DNA of 64,000 nt from Zygnema cylindricum (taxonomy: Eukaryota > Streptophyta > Zygnematophyceae > Zygnematales > Zygnemataceae), in assembly GCA_037447655.1 (NCBI GenBank), contig JBBHKE010003575.1:1-64000 (forward strand), written 5' to 3'. Within the stretch, counting starts at the first letter, position 1, and every line of letters starts with the position of its first letter. The position numbers were made by a program, and so were the translations under genes. Of the stretch, positions 9,939-20,184 are shown in pieces. The notes beneath the pieces are model-generated. The model searched no databases, had not been told where the DNA came from, and saw nothing but the letters and a program-made list of their open reading frames with translations.

Positions 9939-11845
9939 TTCCTCCGAGTAAGACAGAGGCTCATTAGGGTGAGATAGCTTAGTTACCTTATTAGCGGCTT
10001 GTTTTTCCTGTAATCTTTTGCTGCTCCTCCTTCCTCCCTCAAACTCCGAAGCAAGAATGATGGAAGTCTTGGATTTCTTCTCACTGTCTCATCGGCTCTC
10101 CTGTCCATGGAAACCGGTTCTTATCCCGCTTCTTCTATCTCCTCGAAGTCCATAGGAGTATGTGAGGTTTCAGGTGAGTCTCCTGTATCTTGGATCTCCC
10201 TTGAATCTGTAATCACGGTTTGACCCATGTCCCATTCGGGAACAACCGAATCCTCATCACTTTCGGACTCAAATCTGATCCTAATCTTCTTTGTATATTT
10301 GAAGGGGTCAAATGACTTCCCTTCATCCATGACAACTAAGTGATTGACCAGAATGATATCTTTCTTTGCTAAGTCATAGACTCTATATCCCTTAACATCC
10401 TCATCATATCCCACAAAGTATCCATGTTTTCCCTTAGCATCTAGTTTCTAGTTTTTCCTATCCGTGTCAAGACTGTAAACTTGGCAACCAAATACTTTAA
10501 GGTGTGAGATATCTGGTTTCCTTCCAACCCATATCTTTTAAGGTGTCACTCCCTTTACAGCTGAGGTAAGGACTCTATTCTTGATGTAGTTGGCACAGTT
10601 CATTGCTTCTGCCCAAAATCTCTTTCTTATTTTCTTGTCAGCCAACATACTGCGTACACTATCTCCTAGTGTTCGATTCAGCCTCTCAGCTATCCCATTT
10701 TGTTCCGCGTTATATGGTACAGTTTTCTGGTGCTGCACTCCCTCATCTCTCAGATATTCCTCAAACTCGTTAGAGGTATATTCCCCCCCATTATCACTCA
10801 TTATCCTCTTAATGGGGGTTTCATGCAACTTTTCACTCCAAGCTTTATATTCTTTGAAGTAAGTTGATGCTTCAGATTTTGTTTTCACAAAGTAGACTCT
10901 AGAGTATCTAGACCAGTCATCAGTTACTGTCATCATAAACCTCTTTCCTCCAACCAAAGGTACTTTTCCAGGTCCCCAAATATCTGTGTGGACCAAATCT
11001 AACACACTCTCACCTCTATATATCGTGGCTTTGGGAAAGGGAAGTTTATGAGCCTTACCTTGAGCACAACCACTACAACCATCCATCATTTCATTATCCC
11101 CAAACTGAATGCCATCTACTACCCCAACTTTTTTCATTTCCCTTAACCTATCAAAATGCACATGCCCCAACCGCTTATGCCAAATCATCATCTTAGGAAC
11201 ACCAACATAGTAAGCATTCTTCTTTTCATTACTCAGATTAAGCCTAAACATTCCTTGGCTACCCTTATCTGCTGTGAAGTAAATTTCATCCCCATACTTA
11301 GCTGTAAAGACTCCCTTTCTAGTTAAGGTATCAAACTCATTGTCATCTAACACAGACGTAGAGACAAGATTTTTACTCAGCTAAGGAATGTAAAGTACAT
11401 CTGAGAATGTAAGTATAGAAGTCTTACCCTCCACTAAGACTATCAAATCTACTGATCCCACAAGATCTGTAGTAACCACCCTCCCATCCCCATACTCTAT
11501 CTCTACGGTAGGAATTTTTCTTAACTTAGTGAAGAGTTCTTTATCACGACACATATGCATGGATGCACCTGAGTCGATGATCCATCCTTCCTGTGGAGCT
11601 TCCCAGATTGCTCCAAGGGCACACTTCTGCCTCCGAGGAATCTCCTTCTCCTCCAGACTCTCGTAAAGAAGAATCTCCCCATCCTCCTCAGAGGACTCAT
11701 CCTCGGTTTCTCCTGACACTTTTGTAACCACAAGTGCCTTTTTCTTCCCTCCGGAAGACCCCCTCCACGGTTCTCTTGGAGCCTCAGCTCTGATAGCTTG
11801 ACACAATCTGCGATAAAGTGTCCCTACTTTTTGCAATAATGACAA
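9939..11845 (-). pseudogene. Protease-integrase region, element A
   Basis: Aspartic protease DSGASMHMC lies near 11560-11590. The GAG-pre-integrase zinc site WHKRLGHVHFDRL...CSGCAQGK lies near 11080-11190. The integrase core has HTDIWGP, SDNGGEY and NGIAERLNRT, so all three DDE residues are present within the 271-codon frame 10538-11353. A C-terminal GYDEDVKGYRVYD block lies at 10121-10414. Stops separate the pieces, near 11380, near 10520 in a WVGRKP block, near 10440 in the linker and near 10120. The enzyme inserts element cDNA, and the 5-bp TSD is its footprint. This copy is not intact. Confidence 0.88.
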
Positions 11846-12693
11846 AGACCCTTTGGGGGCCTCTGTCCTCTAGAATGATCTTTTTCCCCTCTATAAGGTT
11901 TCTTCGGGTCCTTCCCCCATCGGTCCCCTCTTGCTGCTAGAGCTTGAATGCTCTTCCTCCTCTCCTAATCTCCATTGTGTTTTCCTGCACAAGTATCATC
12001 CTGACTACTGTGTTCCATTTCCATGAACTATCAGGCATTCTCTGTACTCTGTACACTCTGTTTTCAAACTCATCGGGTAATTTCATGATTAGGGTGTTAA
12101 CTTTCATTTTCATTGTACCTGTCCGCCCGGCACTTTCCATTTCCATATACAAACAAGAAAGATCATTACAGTAATTTAACATCTTTCCTCCTATGTAAGT
12201 GTAACTCCAGTAGCTTTTTCTCAACCAACTGGAGCTCCTGAATAGTTCCAGCTCTATAAATCTCCTCAAAGCTCATCCACAACTACTCGGCCTTGTATAT
12301 GTGAAGATGAGGAGTGGCCAAACCTTGAGTGAGGTGCCTCAGAATGGAGTTTTTGGCAGCCATGTTTACATCCTCCCACATTTGAGTATCGTTCTCCACG
12401 GTCTTCACGGTCGCCGCTCCCGATACTATGGCAATAGGAGTGAGGGGTGTCTCCTTCCCTTTTTCTTTTTCGGACACACTGCTGTCCCCATCATCTGCCT
12501 CCTCCGCTGAGGCAGCCGTTGTTGCAGGAAACCTTACTTCTCCAAATCCTGGTGGAGTTCCCAAAGGTGGACGTTTCACTTGTCCACTGACGATACCCTA
12601 GTATCGTTTTTCACACAAAGCTCCCATCATCATGGCTTCCCAATAGATGAACCGTGATCCATTGAAGGTGGGCACCCTAGAGGGTGGGCCCAT
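11846..12693 (-). pseudogene. Gag region, element A, start codon inside the PBS
   Basis: The frame opens at an ATG on minus (CAT at 12691-12693) inside the primer-binding site and reads MGPPSRVPTFNG, then YWE. A TAG at 12598-12600 is codon 32, where element B has Trp. The same frame continues through LGTPPGFGEVRF to a further stop at 12283. A frameshift near 12210 precedes YIGGKMLNYCNDL. The zinc knuckle C-HY-C...GH-FIAD-C near 11800-11850 has all four ligands but a TAG between the second Cys and the GH. Codon phase from the PBS ATG to 12579 is exact (114 nt). Gag forms the particle. Confidence 0.8.
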
Positions 12694-12697
12694 AACC
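12683..12697 (-). promoter_or_regulatory. Primer-binding site, element A: initiator tRNA-Met anticodon arm
   Basis: The plus strand reads GGTGGGCCCATAACC directly against the 5' LTR end. This is the anticodon arm of eukaryotic initiator tRNA-Met with the CAU anticodon, known from plant initiator tRNA, so the element RNA is complementary to the inside of the tRNA and not to its CCA end. Drosophila copia is known to use such a half-tRNA primer. Element B has the identical 15-mer. Confidence 0.85.
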
Positions 12698-13691
12698 TGC
12701 AATTCTGTGTCCTCTATTGGACCACAGAATACAGGAAGCCTCTAGATATTATTTAACTAACCCACTTGAAGCCACAACCACTGCTGCCCAAGAAGGCAAG
12801 CTGAAAATTTGACTGCACCCGTGTGTAGCTTGGACTCCCCTGAGTCCGTAGCAAAAAGAATCACTAAAAACGGCCAACCAGCCGATAAGTTATGAGGCGG
12901 CAAAAATGCCAATTTATAGAAAGGCTCTCTATTCCACCTAAATTTCCTAAGTCCTAAATCTCTTCACAATCCCTATCTTCTAAAGTACGAACCAATCATA
13001 TTACTGTAAAGTACAGAAAGGTACTACGGCCAATGTCCTTTCTGTACGGCCGGTGTACGACAAGGCTACTGAGTGGACGCGTGTCATTTTTCCACTCGTT
13101 CGTATATTCTCTGGAATTCTCGAGACCGAATGTCATCCTTCCACGCGGCGCAACGTCATGCCATGTCCATAAAACCCAAAGTTACCATTCTGCGATCACG
13201 GCGATGACGTGTGCCGTCGGATTAAATTTGACGTTAAATGTCGACCGTTTAAAATAAATGTCCGTTTCATTTGTTTCGTGCGAAATGACGTTCGCACTAA
13301 ACCTTAACAAGTTCTATGTTCGTTTCGTCCATATTTCAGTTCAATCATTTCAGTGTAATACAATAGTTTTTAATATAAATGAAACCCTATATCATCTAAC
13401 GGACTTCTACGACAGACTGGTTAGAGCTAACAGCTACGTCGCGCTCTACCGGTCGGGGGTTCGAGTCCTGCCGGACCTCAACCTTTTTGTTGAGAGTGAC
13501 TTAAGTCACTCTTTAGTCCTTCCTATGGAGCTGAGGCAGCCATGGCTCCATCGCTCTCTCTCTCCTTCACTGACTACAACACGTATGGGGGAAAGAGAGA
13601 AGAGATGGAGGCAGGCTGCCATCATTTCTTATATATGTTTTCCCGCTAATTTATTTTAAACTAGAAAATACAAAAACTACTTATTTCAACA
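12698..13691 (-). repeat. 5' LTR of element A (994 bp)
   Basis: It pairs with 7360-8360. It starts at TGCAATTCTGTGTCC on plus, next to the PBS, and ends TTTCAACA, followed by the CGTAC TSD. It carries a tRNA-like module at 13410-13479 and the hairpin series. Confidence 0.95.
13410..13479 (+). other. tRNA-like module in element A 5' LTR (antisense to element)
   Basis: CGACAGACTGGTTAGAGC matches the D-arm/A-box region of tRNAs closely, GGTTCGAGTCC at 13458-13468 is a perfect B box, and TTTTT follows at 13484-13488. The T-arm can form GGGGG-TTCGAGT-CCTGC with one mismatch and one G-U pair. In the other LTR of this element the module differs at only a few positions. Confidence 0.65.
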
Positions 13692-13696
13692 CGTAC

Positions 13697-14104
13697 GCTT
13701 CTGCGTACGCGCCAATGTAAAGAATTCCCTCCTACACGTGTAAAATGCACGCGCCGTTCTAGATACGTGACAGTATAGGTTGCGTGAGACACGTTGTGCG
13801 TGGCAAAACATTCAGTTCCCACTTGCCGGTAGCAAGTTCTGCTGCCACCGACCAGTTATCTCTTAACACGAGGGTGAACACTTAACACTAAATAGTACGC
13901 ACGTTATTGTACAATATCGTTGATGCGAGACGTTTAGCCCGTGGCAGACAAATCAGTGTACGGAATTTACTGCGCTTGCCTCCAAATTTGAGATAGTTGG
14001 CCGCTAGTTCAACCTGTCTCGCATAAGCATGCGCAGTCAGCATGTCAGGATTGGTCACGGACTGGTAAAAAGATTTTTCTCAGACGTCGTTATCCCGTGG
14101 ACTC
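13697..14104. other. Non-coding stretch between elements
   Basis: No gene seen. It is rich in CGTAC and ACGTG words. Confidence 0.5.
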
Positions 14105-14863
14105 AGGGTAACCTTTCATCAGGCGTTCCCAGTAATCGTAACGGTCACGTTTAGTGGTAGTAATATTTGCAACACCTTTCCATCAGGTAGTGACAGTGAA
14201 GCAAAAATTGCTTACGTGCTAGATTATGATTAGTATCACAAAGGATCCTGTTGAGCCGCCCACGATAATTGAAAGATTTGAAAAATACAAAATCTCAACT
14301 GCGTATCTCTACGGGCGGACGCAGATTAAAATATCTAGTAGCGTCACGCTAATGTACAATCTGTACATCTTTGTAGTTGTCGTTGTACCGACGGTCACGA
14401 AAACCATTGCAAAATGAAAATTTGTACAAATGTCCATGGAATGTACCATTTGCACATTCATGTATATTCAGTGTACAAGCGGAAGGCGTGATAGGATTTC
14501 CTACAACCAAGATTTTGTCGTGGAACAAGGTGGTTTTGATGTCAAAAGGTACACGCCATTTGCCACCGGTAAGTTTAGATCAACTTTGACTTTTACAAGT
14601 GGACTACACACGCCTCCAGTAAGCTCAAAGTGTCCTTAGGAGGATAGTCAGAGGAGACTCGCCAGGTACTCAAAAGAATGGGTGTTTGAGTCAAAAATTC
14701 AAAACCGGATGGTGGAAGCTTTCGCCAAAAAGTCTGGAGAATCTTAACGAAATTTCTAGTAAACATCTTTTGAAAAAAAAAAAAAAAACAGTACGGCTTT
14801 AATACGAAAAGGTACTTTTTCCTGTAAACAACCCTAATTTTTGCATGATGGAAGGTTACCCTT
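14105..14863. mobile_element. TIR DNA element, non-autonomous
   Basis: The terminal inverted repeat AGGGTAACCTTTCATCA at 14105-14121 matches the reverse complement of TGATGGAAGGTTACCCT near 14847-14863 with one mismatch. Subterminal CTTTCCATCAGG repeats the end motif, and the right part contains an A16 run. A related diverged copy is at 60975-61720. There is no transposase frame. The TSD is not obvious, so the superfamily is unassigned. Confidence 0.65.
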
Positions 14864-14873
14864 AACCGTACTG

Positions 14874-14878
14874 CCTTT
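14874..14878 (+). repeat. Left 5-bp TSD of element B (CCTTT)
   Basis: CCTTT is repeated exactly at 21059-21063. Confidence 0.95.
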
Positions 14879-15766
14879 TGAAATTCTATTGGTCCCATTG
14901 ACCCACAGAATGAGCAGCCTATGTAAAGCCTCTAGGATAACATTTGCCCCTTCTACTTTCCCGCTGAATAAGCGCCGCCCAGGCACACAAATATTCTGAC
15001 CAATCTCACCCTTGTGAGGACATGACTCCCTTGAGTCAAACGCAAAAAGATACACTAAATTTGCTCCCATGAGCAGTAAGTTATGGCTGGTCAAAGATGA
15101 CCTTTATAGTTACAAGCTCTCTTAGAGAGAGAGGTACCTAAGTATTACTAAGTCTCGGTCTGCCTACTCACGACTACCTAATACTAAACCCTAGTCCAAT
15201 AGGAACACTATATAGTACAAGAATGTACAATGGGCGATGTACTTATTGTACGACCATTGTACAGCAAGGTCTACAAGGTGACACCTGTCAAATCGGAAGC
15301 CATGGTTCCTCCTCCCATCTTCTTCGGTATCAAATAATGTGGCGCCACGTGGCACCGCGTGATGATATCTCCGTATGCCGCCAAAAGCTCACTTCGCGTG
15401 GCGGCTATAATGCCGGCCGTCCGATCAAAATATATTTTACACGGTTCAGATTCGCGTACATGCAGGAATTGCTCCTTTTGGTTAGTCTGCTGTTAATTAG
15501 CTGTTGCGTTAATGTTTATGTATTTATGAAACCCGTCACGTGTATCGTTTCGTAACGCCTTAATGGTAAGGCGTTAGGCTATAGAGAATCTAGAGGTCGC
15601 AAGTTCAAATCTAGACTTAGGCATCATTTTAGTAAAATACCCTTTACTTCAAAAACTGCCACTTTCTAAATATGGCGGCAGCCATGGCGCGCCTTTGATC
15701 CTCACTCTCTTTCTTTAAACCAAAACTAAAATAGGGAAGTGAACTATTAATTACCTCTTTTCAACA
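14879..15766 (-). repeat. 3' LTR of element B (888 bp)
   Basis: It pairs with 20185-21058 and with the solo LTR at 4636-5524. It carries the hairpin series and, on plus, a tRNA-like module at 15554-15623 (TAATGGTAAGGCG...AAGTTCAAATC) followed by TTTT at 15627-15630. Confidence 0.95.
15554..15623 (+). other. tRNA-like module in element B 3' LTR (antisense to element)
   Basis: The A-box-like TTAATGGTAAGGCGTTAGG has lost one T relative to the other B copies. AGAGGTCGCAAGTTCAAATC supplies the variable loop and B-box side, and T4 follows. The AGGTCGCAAGTTC run closely resembles the AGGTCGCAGGTTC of tRNA-Ile-type genes. Confidence 0.55.
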
Positions 15767-15779
15767 CTCCCCTTAATTC

Positions 15780-16982
15780 CTAGTCACTTTTCAATTTTAA
15801 TCCACAGTTTTCTCTGCAATAAATCAACTTAGGGGAAGGCACTAGTTTTGTCATCATGTCTGCAATCATTTCTCTATCAGTTTTATAAACCAGTTTAATA
15901 ATTTTATTTTCAACCTTTTCTCTGAAAAAGCTTAGTCTAATATCCATATGCTTAGCTTTGAAGTGATATTTTGGATTAGCTGCAATAGAGATGGCAGCTT
16001 GATTATCACAAAAAATATTTTGAGTTCCAGACTTCATGAACCGAAGTTCTTCAAGAAGAGATTTAACCCACATTAATTCTTCGGTGGCAGCACAGGAAGC
16101 CATGTATTCAGCCTCTATAGTGGACTGAGCAACTACTTTTTGTTGTTTGCTACTCCAACAACTTGCACCGGATCCAATTTGCAACACATATCCAGTCGTA
16201 CACCTCCTTAAAGGCACATCTCCATAACTGGCATCACTCCAAGTGGTGATGTCAGTGTGTTCCCCTCCCAAATGCAGCCATAATTCCTTTGTCCCCACCA
16301 GATACCTCATCACCCTTTTGGCAGCCTCGTAGTCTTTCTTTTTTGGTTCATTTAGACTTCTACTAAGGACACCAACAGTTGCAGCTATATCCGGACGGGT
16401 ATAGTTCATAAAATAAATTAAACTGTCTACAATCTGCCGATAAGGGGTATTTTCCATAAATTTTCTTTCTATCTCATCCATCTCGTCATTAATGATCAAT
16501 ATTCCTCTCTGTTCACTCCCCTCAGACACTTTCTTCAAATCCATAGGAGTAGTACATCCGTTTGCTTTTTCCATCTGAAATTTTTCTAGCATATTACCGA
16601 TTGTTTCTTTTTGAGTGAGTCTTATAATTCTATTCCCTCTATTTCTCTCCATCTGAATTCCCAAAATGTACTTTGCTTCGCAGAGATCAATTGTATCAAA
16701 ATTAATTCTAAGATCCCGTTTTAGTTTGTTAATTTTATCTAAGGACTTTATTAAGACCAACAAATCATCCACATAAATAGCAATAAACATCACTCCATTC
16801 TCATCCTCAAAAAAATATATAGAGTGATCTGAACTAATTCTGATATACCCCAAACCTGTCAAAAATTTGTCTAGCTTTATATTCCATTGATGCGGGGCTT
16901 GCTTAAGCCCATAGAGTGATTTTATCAGTTTACAAACCTTGCTTTCTTCCCCACTTTCAACGAATCCTTTCGGTTGCCTCAT
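15780..16982 (-). CDS. Copia reverse transcriptase-RNase H, element B (open frame of 400 codons)
   Basis: The uninterrupted frame begins at MRQPKGFVESG. SLYGLKQAPHQW, YVDDLL near residue 70, YTRPDIAATVGVLSRSL, SDASYGD, STIEAEYMA, CDNQAAISIA and ADMMTK are all present, so the RT YVDD and the acidic RNase H residues remain. It has the same length and boundaries as the open frame of element A (401 codons). The upstream RT segment is at 17126-17470 and is separated by frame breaks. The frame ends 13 bases before the 3' LTR. Confidence 0.9.
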   Translation of the reverse strand: MRQPKGFVESGEESKVCKLIKSLYGLKQAPHQWNIKLDKFLTGLGYIRISSDHSIYFFEDENGVMFIAIYVDDLLVLIKSLDKINKLKRDLRINFDTIDLCEAKYILGIQMERNRGNRIIRLTQKETIGNMLEKFQMEKANGCTTPMDLKKVSEGSEQRGILIINDEMDEIERKFMENTPYRQIVDSLIYFMNYTRPDIAATVGVLSRSLNEPKKKDYEAAKRVMRYLVGTKELWLHLGGEHTDITTWSDASYGDVPLRRCTTGYVLQIGSGASCWSSKQQKVVAQSTIEAEYMASCAATEELMWVKSLLEELRFMKSGTQNIFCDNQAAISIAANPKYHFKAKHMDIRLSFFREKVENKIIKLVYKTDREMIADMMTKLVPSPKLIYCRENCGLKLKSD

Positions 16983-17125
16983 GTAAATTTATTCTTCCAA
17001 CTCTCCGTGCAAAAAGGTCGTTTTAATATCCATCTGGTGTATTTCCACATCCCGCGCTGCGGCTATACTTAAATGGATTCTAACAGAAGGAAATCTGACT
17101 ACAGGTGTAAAGGTTTCTTCGTAGT

Positions 17126-17470
17126 CTATCCCATCTTTCTGAGTATAACCATTTGCACTAACCTAGCTTTGTACCTCTCAATGGTATTATCCGGGTTTAA
17201 TTTAAGTTTAAACACCCACTTACATCTGATCGGTCTTCCGTCCGGTGGACAATCTACCAACTCCCATGTATTGGCTTCCATGATAGAGGCCATTTCTTCA
17301 TTTATCGTTGTGATCCACCGGCTACTTTCTAGAGTGTTTATGGCCTCTAAGTATGTTTGAGGTTCATTTGGGTGAGACATCTTTGTGAGTTGGTTATTTA
17401 CTTGTCTTTTTTGAAGTCGTTTACTACTTCTTCTCCCCCCTTCAAAATCAGACGCCGATATGGAAGGCAT
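17126..17470 (-). pseudogene. N-terminal RT segment, element B
   Basis: It contains FEGGRRSSKRLQKRQVN, WITTINEEMASIMEANTWEL, CKWVFKLKLNPD and ERYKARLV, then shifts frame near 17155. The remainder (GIDYEETF, MDIKTTFLHGELEE) can be read in another frame down to a stop just before 16982. Confidence 0.85.
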
Positions 17471-18990
17471 CCTTGGGTTTCAGTTAGGAAGATTTGCAGC
17501 TTCCCTATCTTCCGATTCCGGTGTCTCATCAAGTTCCTCATCAGTTTCCACTTCGTATTGTGGCGTTGCCTCGGATGTTGTCCTTTCCTTCTTCTCCTTT
17601 GGTAGATCTGCAGATTTTTCTTTTTCTCCATCTTCCTTTTCTTCAAAGTCAAAGTCAAAAAACGGATCCGTTTCAAATCTGATTTTGACTTCCTTATTAT
17701 ATTTGAATGGATCAATGGACTTCTCTTCATTCATCACCACTATGTGTTTTACCAAAATAATATCTCTCTTTTTGAAGTCATACACCCGGTATCCTTTTGT
17801 GCTCTCATCATATCCTACAATATATCTTGGTTTCCATTCCTCTAACTTCCATTTAGTCTTATCGGAATCCAAATTGTAGACTTGACTTCCGAACACTCTA
17901 AAACTAGACAAATCAGACTTTCTTCCTGTCCACCTCTCATACGGAGTTTCCTCCTTATTTGCTGAAGTAAGGACTATATTTTTGATGAAATTAGCATAGT
18001 TCATAGACTCAGCCCAAAATTGCAACCCTATCCTCTTATCAGTTAACATACTTCTGGACATATCTCCTAACATTCTATTCACTCTTTTTGCTACTCCAAT
18101 ATGTTCCGGATTATAGGGAACAATTTTCTCATGATGAATTCTTTCTTCTTTAAGATATTCTTCAAATTCCCTTGAGGTATATTCTTTCCCATTATCACTT
18201 CTTATCTCTTTTATTGAGGTTTCATGTAGTTTTTCACTCCATACTTTAAACTTTTTGAAACATCTTAATACCTCTGACTTATGTCTGAGAAAGTATACCT
18301 TCGTGTATCTAGACCAATCATCTGTGATGGTAACATCCATCTCTTCCCCCCATGTGAAGCATACCTAGCAAGTCCCCAAACATCAGTGTGAACTAGATCT
18401 AATATTTTCTCTCTCCTAAATATGGTTGCTTTTGGAAACGGAATTATATGAATCTTCTCTTGGGCACATCCACTACACTCATCAAAGGTCTCATCATCCT
18501 CAAAAGTAATACCCTCCACAATTCTTTTTTTCTTCATTTTCTTTAATCTATCTAGATGCACATGCCCCAACCTTTTATGCCAAAGCATCATCTCACTTGC
18601 ACACGAGTAGAGAACACTCTTTTTATTACAAAGAACAATTTTGAACATTCCTTGACTGCCCTTTTCAGCTATGAAATAAACCTCATTATCAAAGCTTGCT
18701 GTGAAGATTCCTTTCCTAGTTCGTGTTTCAAACTCCTTTTCATCTAGGACAGCTGTTGAGACTAGGTTATTGCTAAGATGTGGAATGTAAAGAACATCTG
18801 AGAGTGTTACAATTGAGGCCTTTCCATCAACTAGAACCTTCAACTCAGGAGTTCCAACAAGCGTTGTGGTCTCTACTCTACCATCTCCGTACTTTATCTC
18901 AACTGTTGGGATCTTTCTCAGTTTAGTAAACCACCGCTTATATTTGCACATATGCATTGAAGCCCCTGAGTATATGATCCACCCATCCTC
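17471..18990 (-). pseudogene. Protease-integrase region, element B, catalytic residues lost
   Basis: The protease motif reads YSGASMHMC near 18950-18980 where A and D have DSGASMHMC, so the catalytic Asp is Tyr. The zinc site WHKRLGHVHLDRL...CSGCAQEK is kept. The integrase core has HTDVWG and SDNGKEY but GVAKRVNRM where A, C and D have AERLN, so the catalytic Glu is Lys. A frameshift near 18310 splits the region into 18265-18957 and 17480-18340. Each change alone should disable its enzyme, and the RT-RH frame has nevertheless stayed open. Confidence 0.87.
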
Positions 18991-20180
18991 GGGTGGATCC
19001 CTCTTACCTCCGAAAGCACACTTTTGTCTCCGTGGAATGTCAACATGTTTTCAGTGTTTTTCGGATCAAGAAGAAGCTCCTCAAGCTCCTCTTCTGGTTC
19101 AATTTTTCCTTCCACTTCCTCATCATGAACTAGGGTCAAGAAAGCCTTTTTCTTTCCTCCATCCCTTGAGGTTCCTTGACCATCTTTCAGTCGAAGATCT
19201 GCAAGTTTGACACAATATGCCATATAGTGTCCAAGTTTCTTACAGAAGTGACATAATCCTCCTCGAGAAGTTCCTCTCCTATGTCTATAAAATCTGCCAC
19301 CTCCTTGTCCTCTTCCACCAAAGTTTCGATAGGGATCTTTCCCTCTCTCTTCATCACGCTTCCGCCAATCAGCTCCTGCAGACAATGTTTGAACACTTGG
19401 ACTCCCTCTCCTAAGCTCTATGGTTCTTTCTTTCACTAAAATCATTCCCACTGTGTCATCCTAATTCGAATTGCTATCTCTTATATCCTGCAATCGGTTA
19501 ATGATATTCTCATACTCTTCAAGTAGTTTCATCATTAATGTGTTTACTCTTTGTCTCTCGGACCATGAGTTACCTGCACTCTCTAACTCTCCAAATAATG
19601 CTCCTAAATCATTGCAATAATTATTCATACTTCCTCCTTTATAAGTATAAGCTGCAATCTTATTTTCGGCCAACTGTTGTTGCTGCAATGATCCACTCTT
19701 ATATTTGTTAACTAGTGATATCCAAATATGAGATGAAGATTTGACATGCATAAGGGGAATGGCAATGCCGTTTGCTACACTTTTAAGAATTAAGAGCTTA
19801 GCAACCTTGTCTTTGTAGTTCCACTTTTCATACTCTGATATTTCGGTGTGAACCCTTGTCGCCGTTTTTGGTGGTGCTGCTGCCGGTATCGCCTTCGACA
19901 ATGGTGTTACTTCAGTTGCAACTCCTCCCTTTTCTCCTTCCATGACAATCTCCTCTCCTTCCTCATCTTCATCCTCGGTGATGGTGGCAGCTGTTCTACC
20001 AGCTGTAGAGGCGGAGTTTCCCGAAAAACGTGTCCCTCTAAACCCAGGTGGAGGTGGGCATCAAATTTGTCCAGACACTATGCCCCATAGATACTTCTCA
20101 AATAGTTCTCCCTCCTTCATCATTTCCCAATAAAGATAGTCTAATCCATCAAATATGGGCACCCTAGAGGGTGGGCCCAT
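18918..20180 (-). pseudogene. Gag region, element B, start codon inside the PBS
   Basis: The frame opens at the ATG on minus (CAT at 20178-20180) inside the primer-binding site and reads MGPPSRVPIFDG, then YWE, colinear with element A without gaps. A TGA at 20061-20063 (codon 40) interrupts it. The same frame continues at codon 80 into the 160-codon stretch 19461-19943 (KWNYKDKVAKLLIL, YKGGSMNNYCNDL). One stop at 19461 separates it from 18918-19451, which has an intact zinc knuckle C-HF-C-KKLG-H-YMAY-C and an acidic spacer. A frameshift follows before the protease. Confidence 0.82.
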
Positions 20181-20184
20181 AACC
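20170..20184 (-). promoter_or_regulatory. Primer-binding site, element B: initiator tRNA-Met anticodon arm
   Basis: The plus strand is GGTGGGCCCATAACC, identical to element A, immediately inside the 5' LTR. The element RNA is complementary to the anticodon arm of initiator tRNA-Met, with the gag ATG opposite the CAU anticodon. Confidence 0.85.

Larger units (their letters stand above)
7360..13691 (-). mobile_element. Copia LTR retrotransposon A, complete but decayed
   Basis: A 6332-bp minus-strand element bounded by LTRs at 7360-8360 (3' LTR) and 12698-13691 (5' LTR), with TG...CA ends and a perfect CGTAC TSD. The internal order is primer-binding site, gag with zinc knuckle, protease, integrase, RT and RNase H, then the polypurine tract abutting the 3' LTR (CTCCCCTTA on plus, 8361-8369). 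Stops and frameshifts in gag-IN and one frameshift at the RT boundary disable it. The LTRs are clearly alike but differ by scattered substitutions and small indels, so the insertion is not recent. Confidence 0.97.

Noticed and set aside
12683-12697. Canonical primer-binding site matching a tRNA 3' end
   Set aside because: No TGGTATCAG-type match lies at the LTR boundary in A or B; the match is to the anticodon arm.
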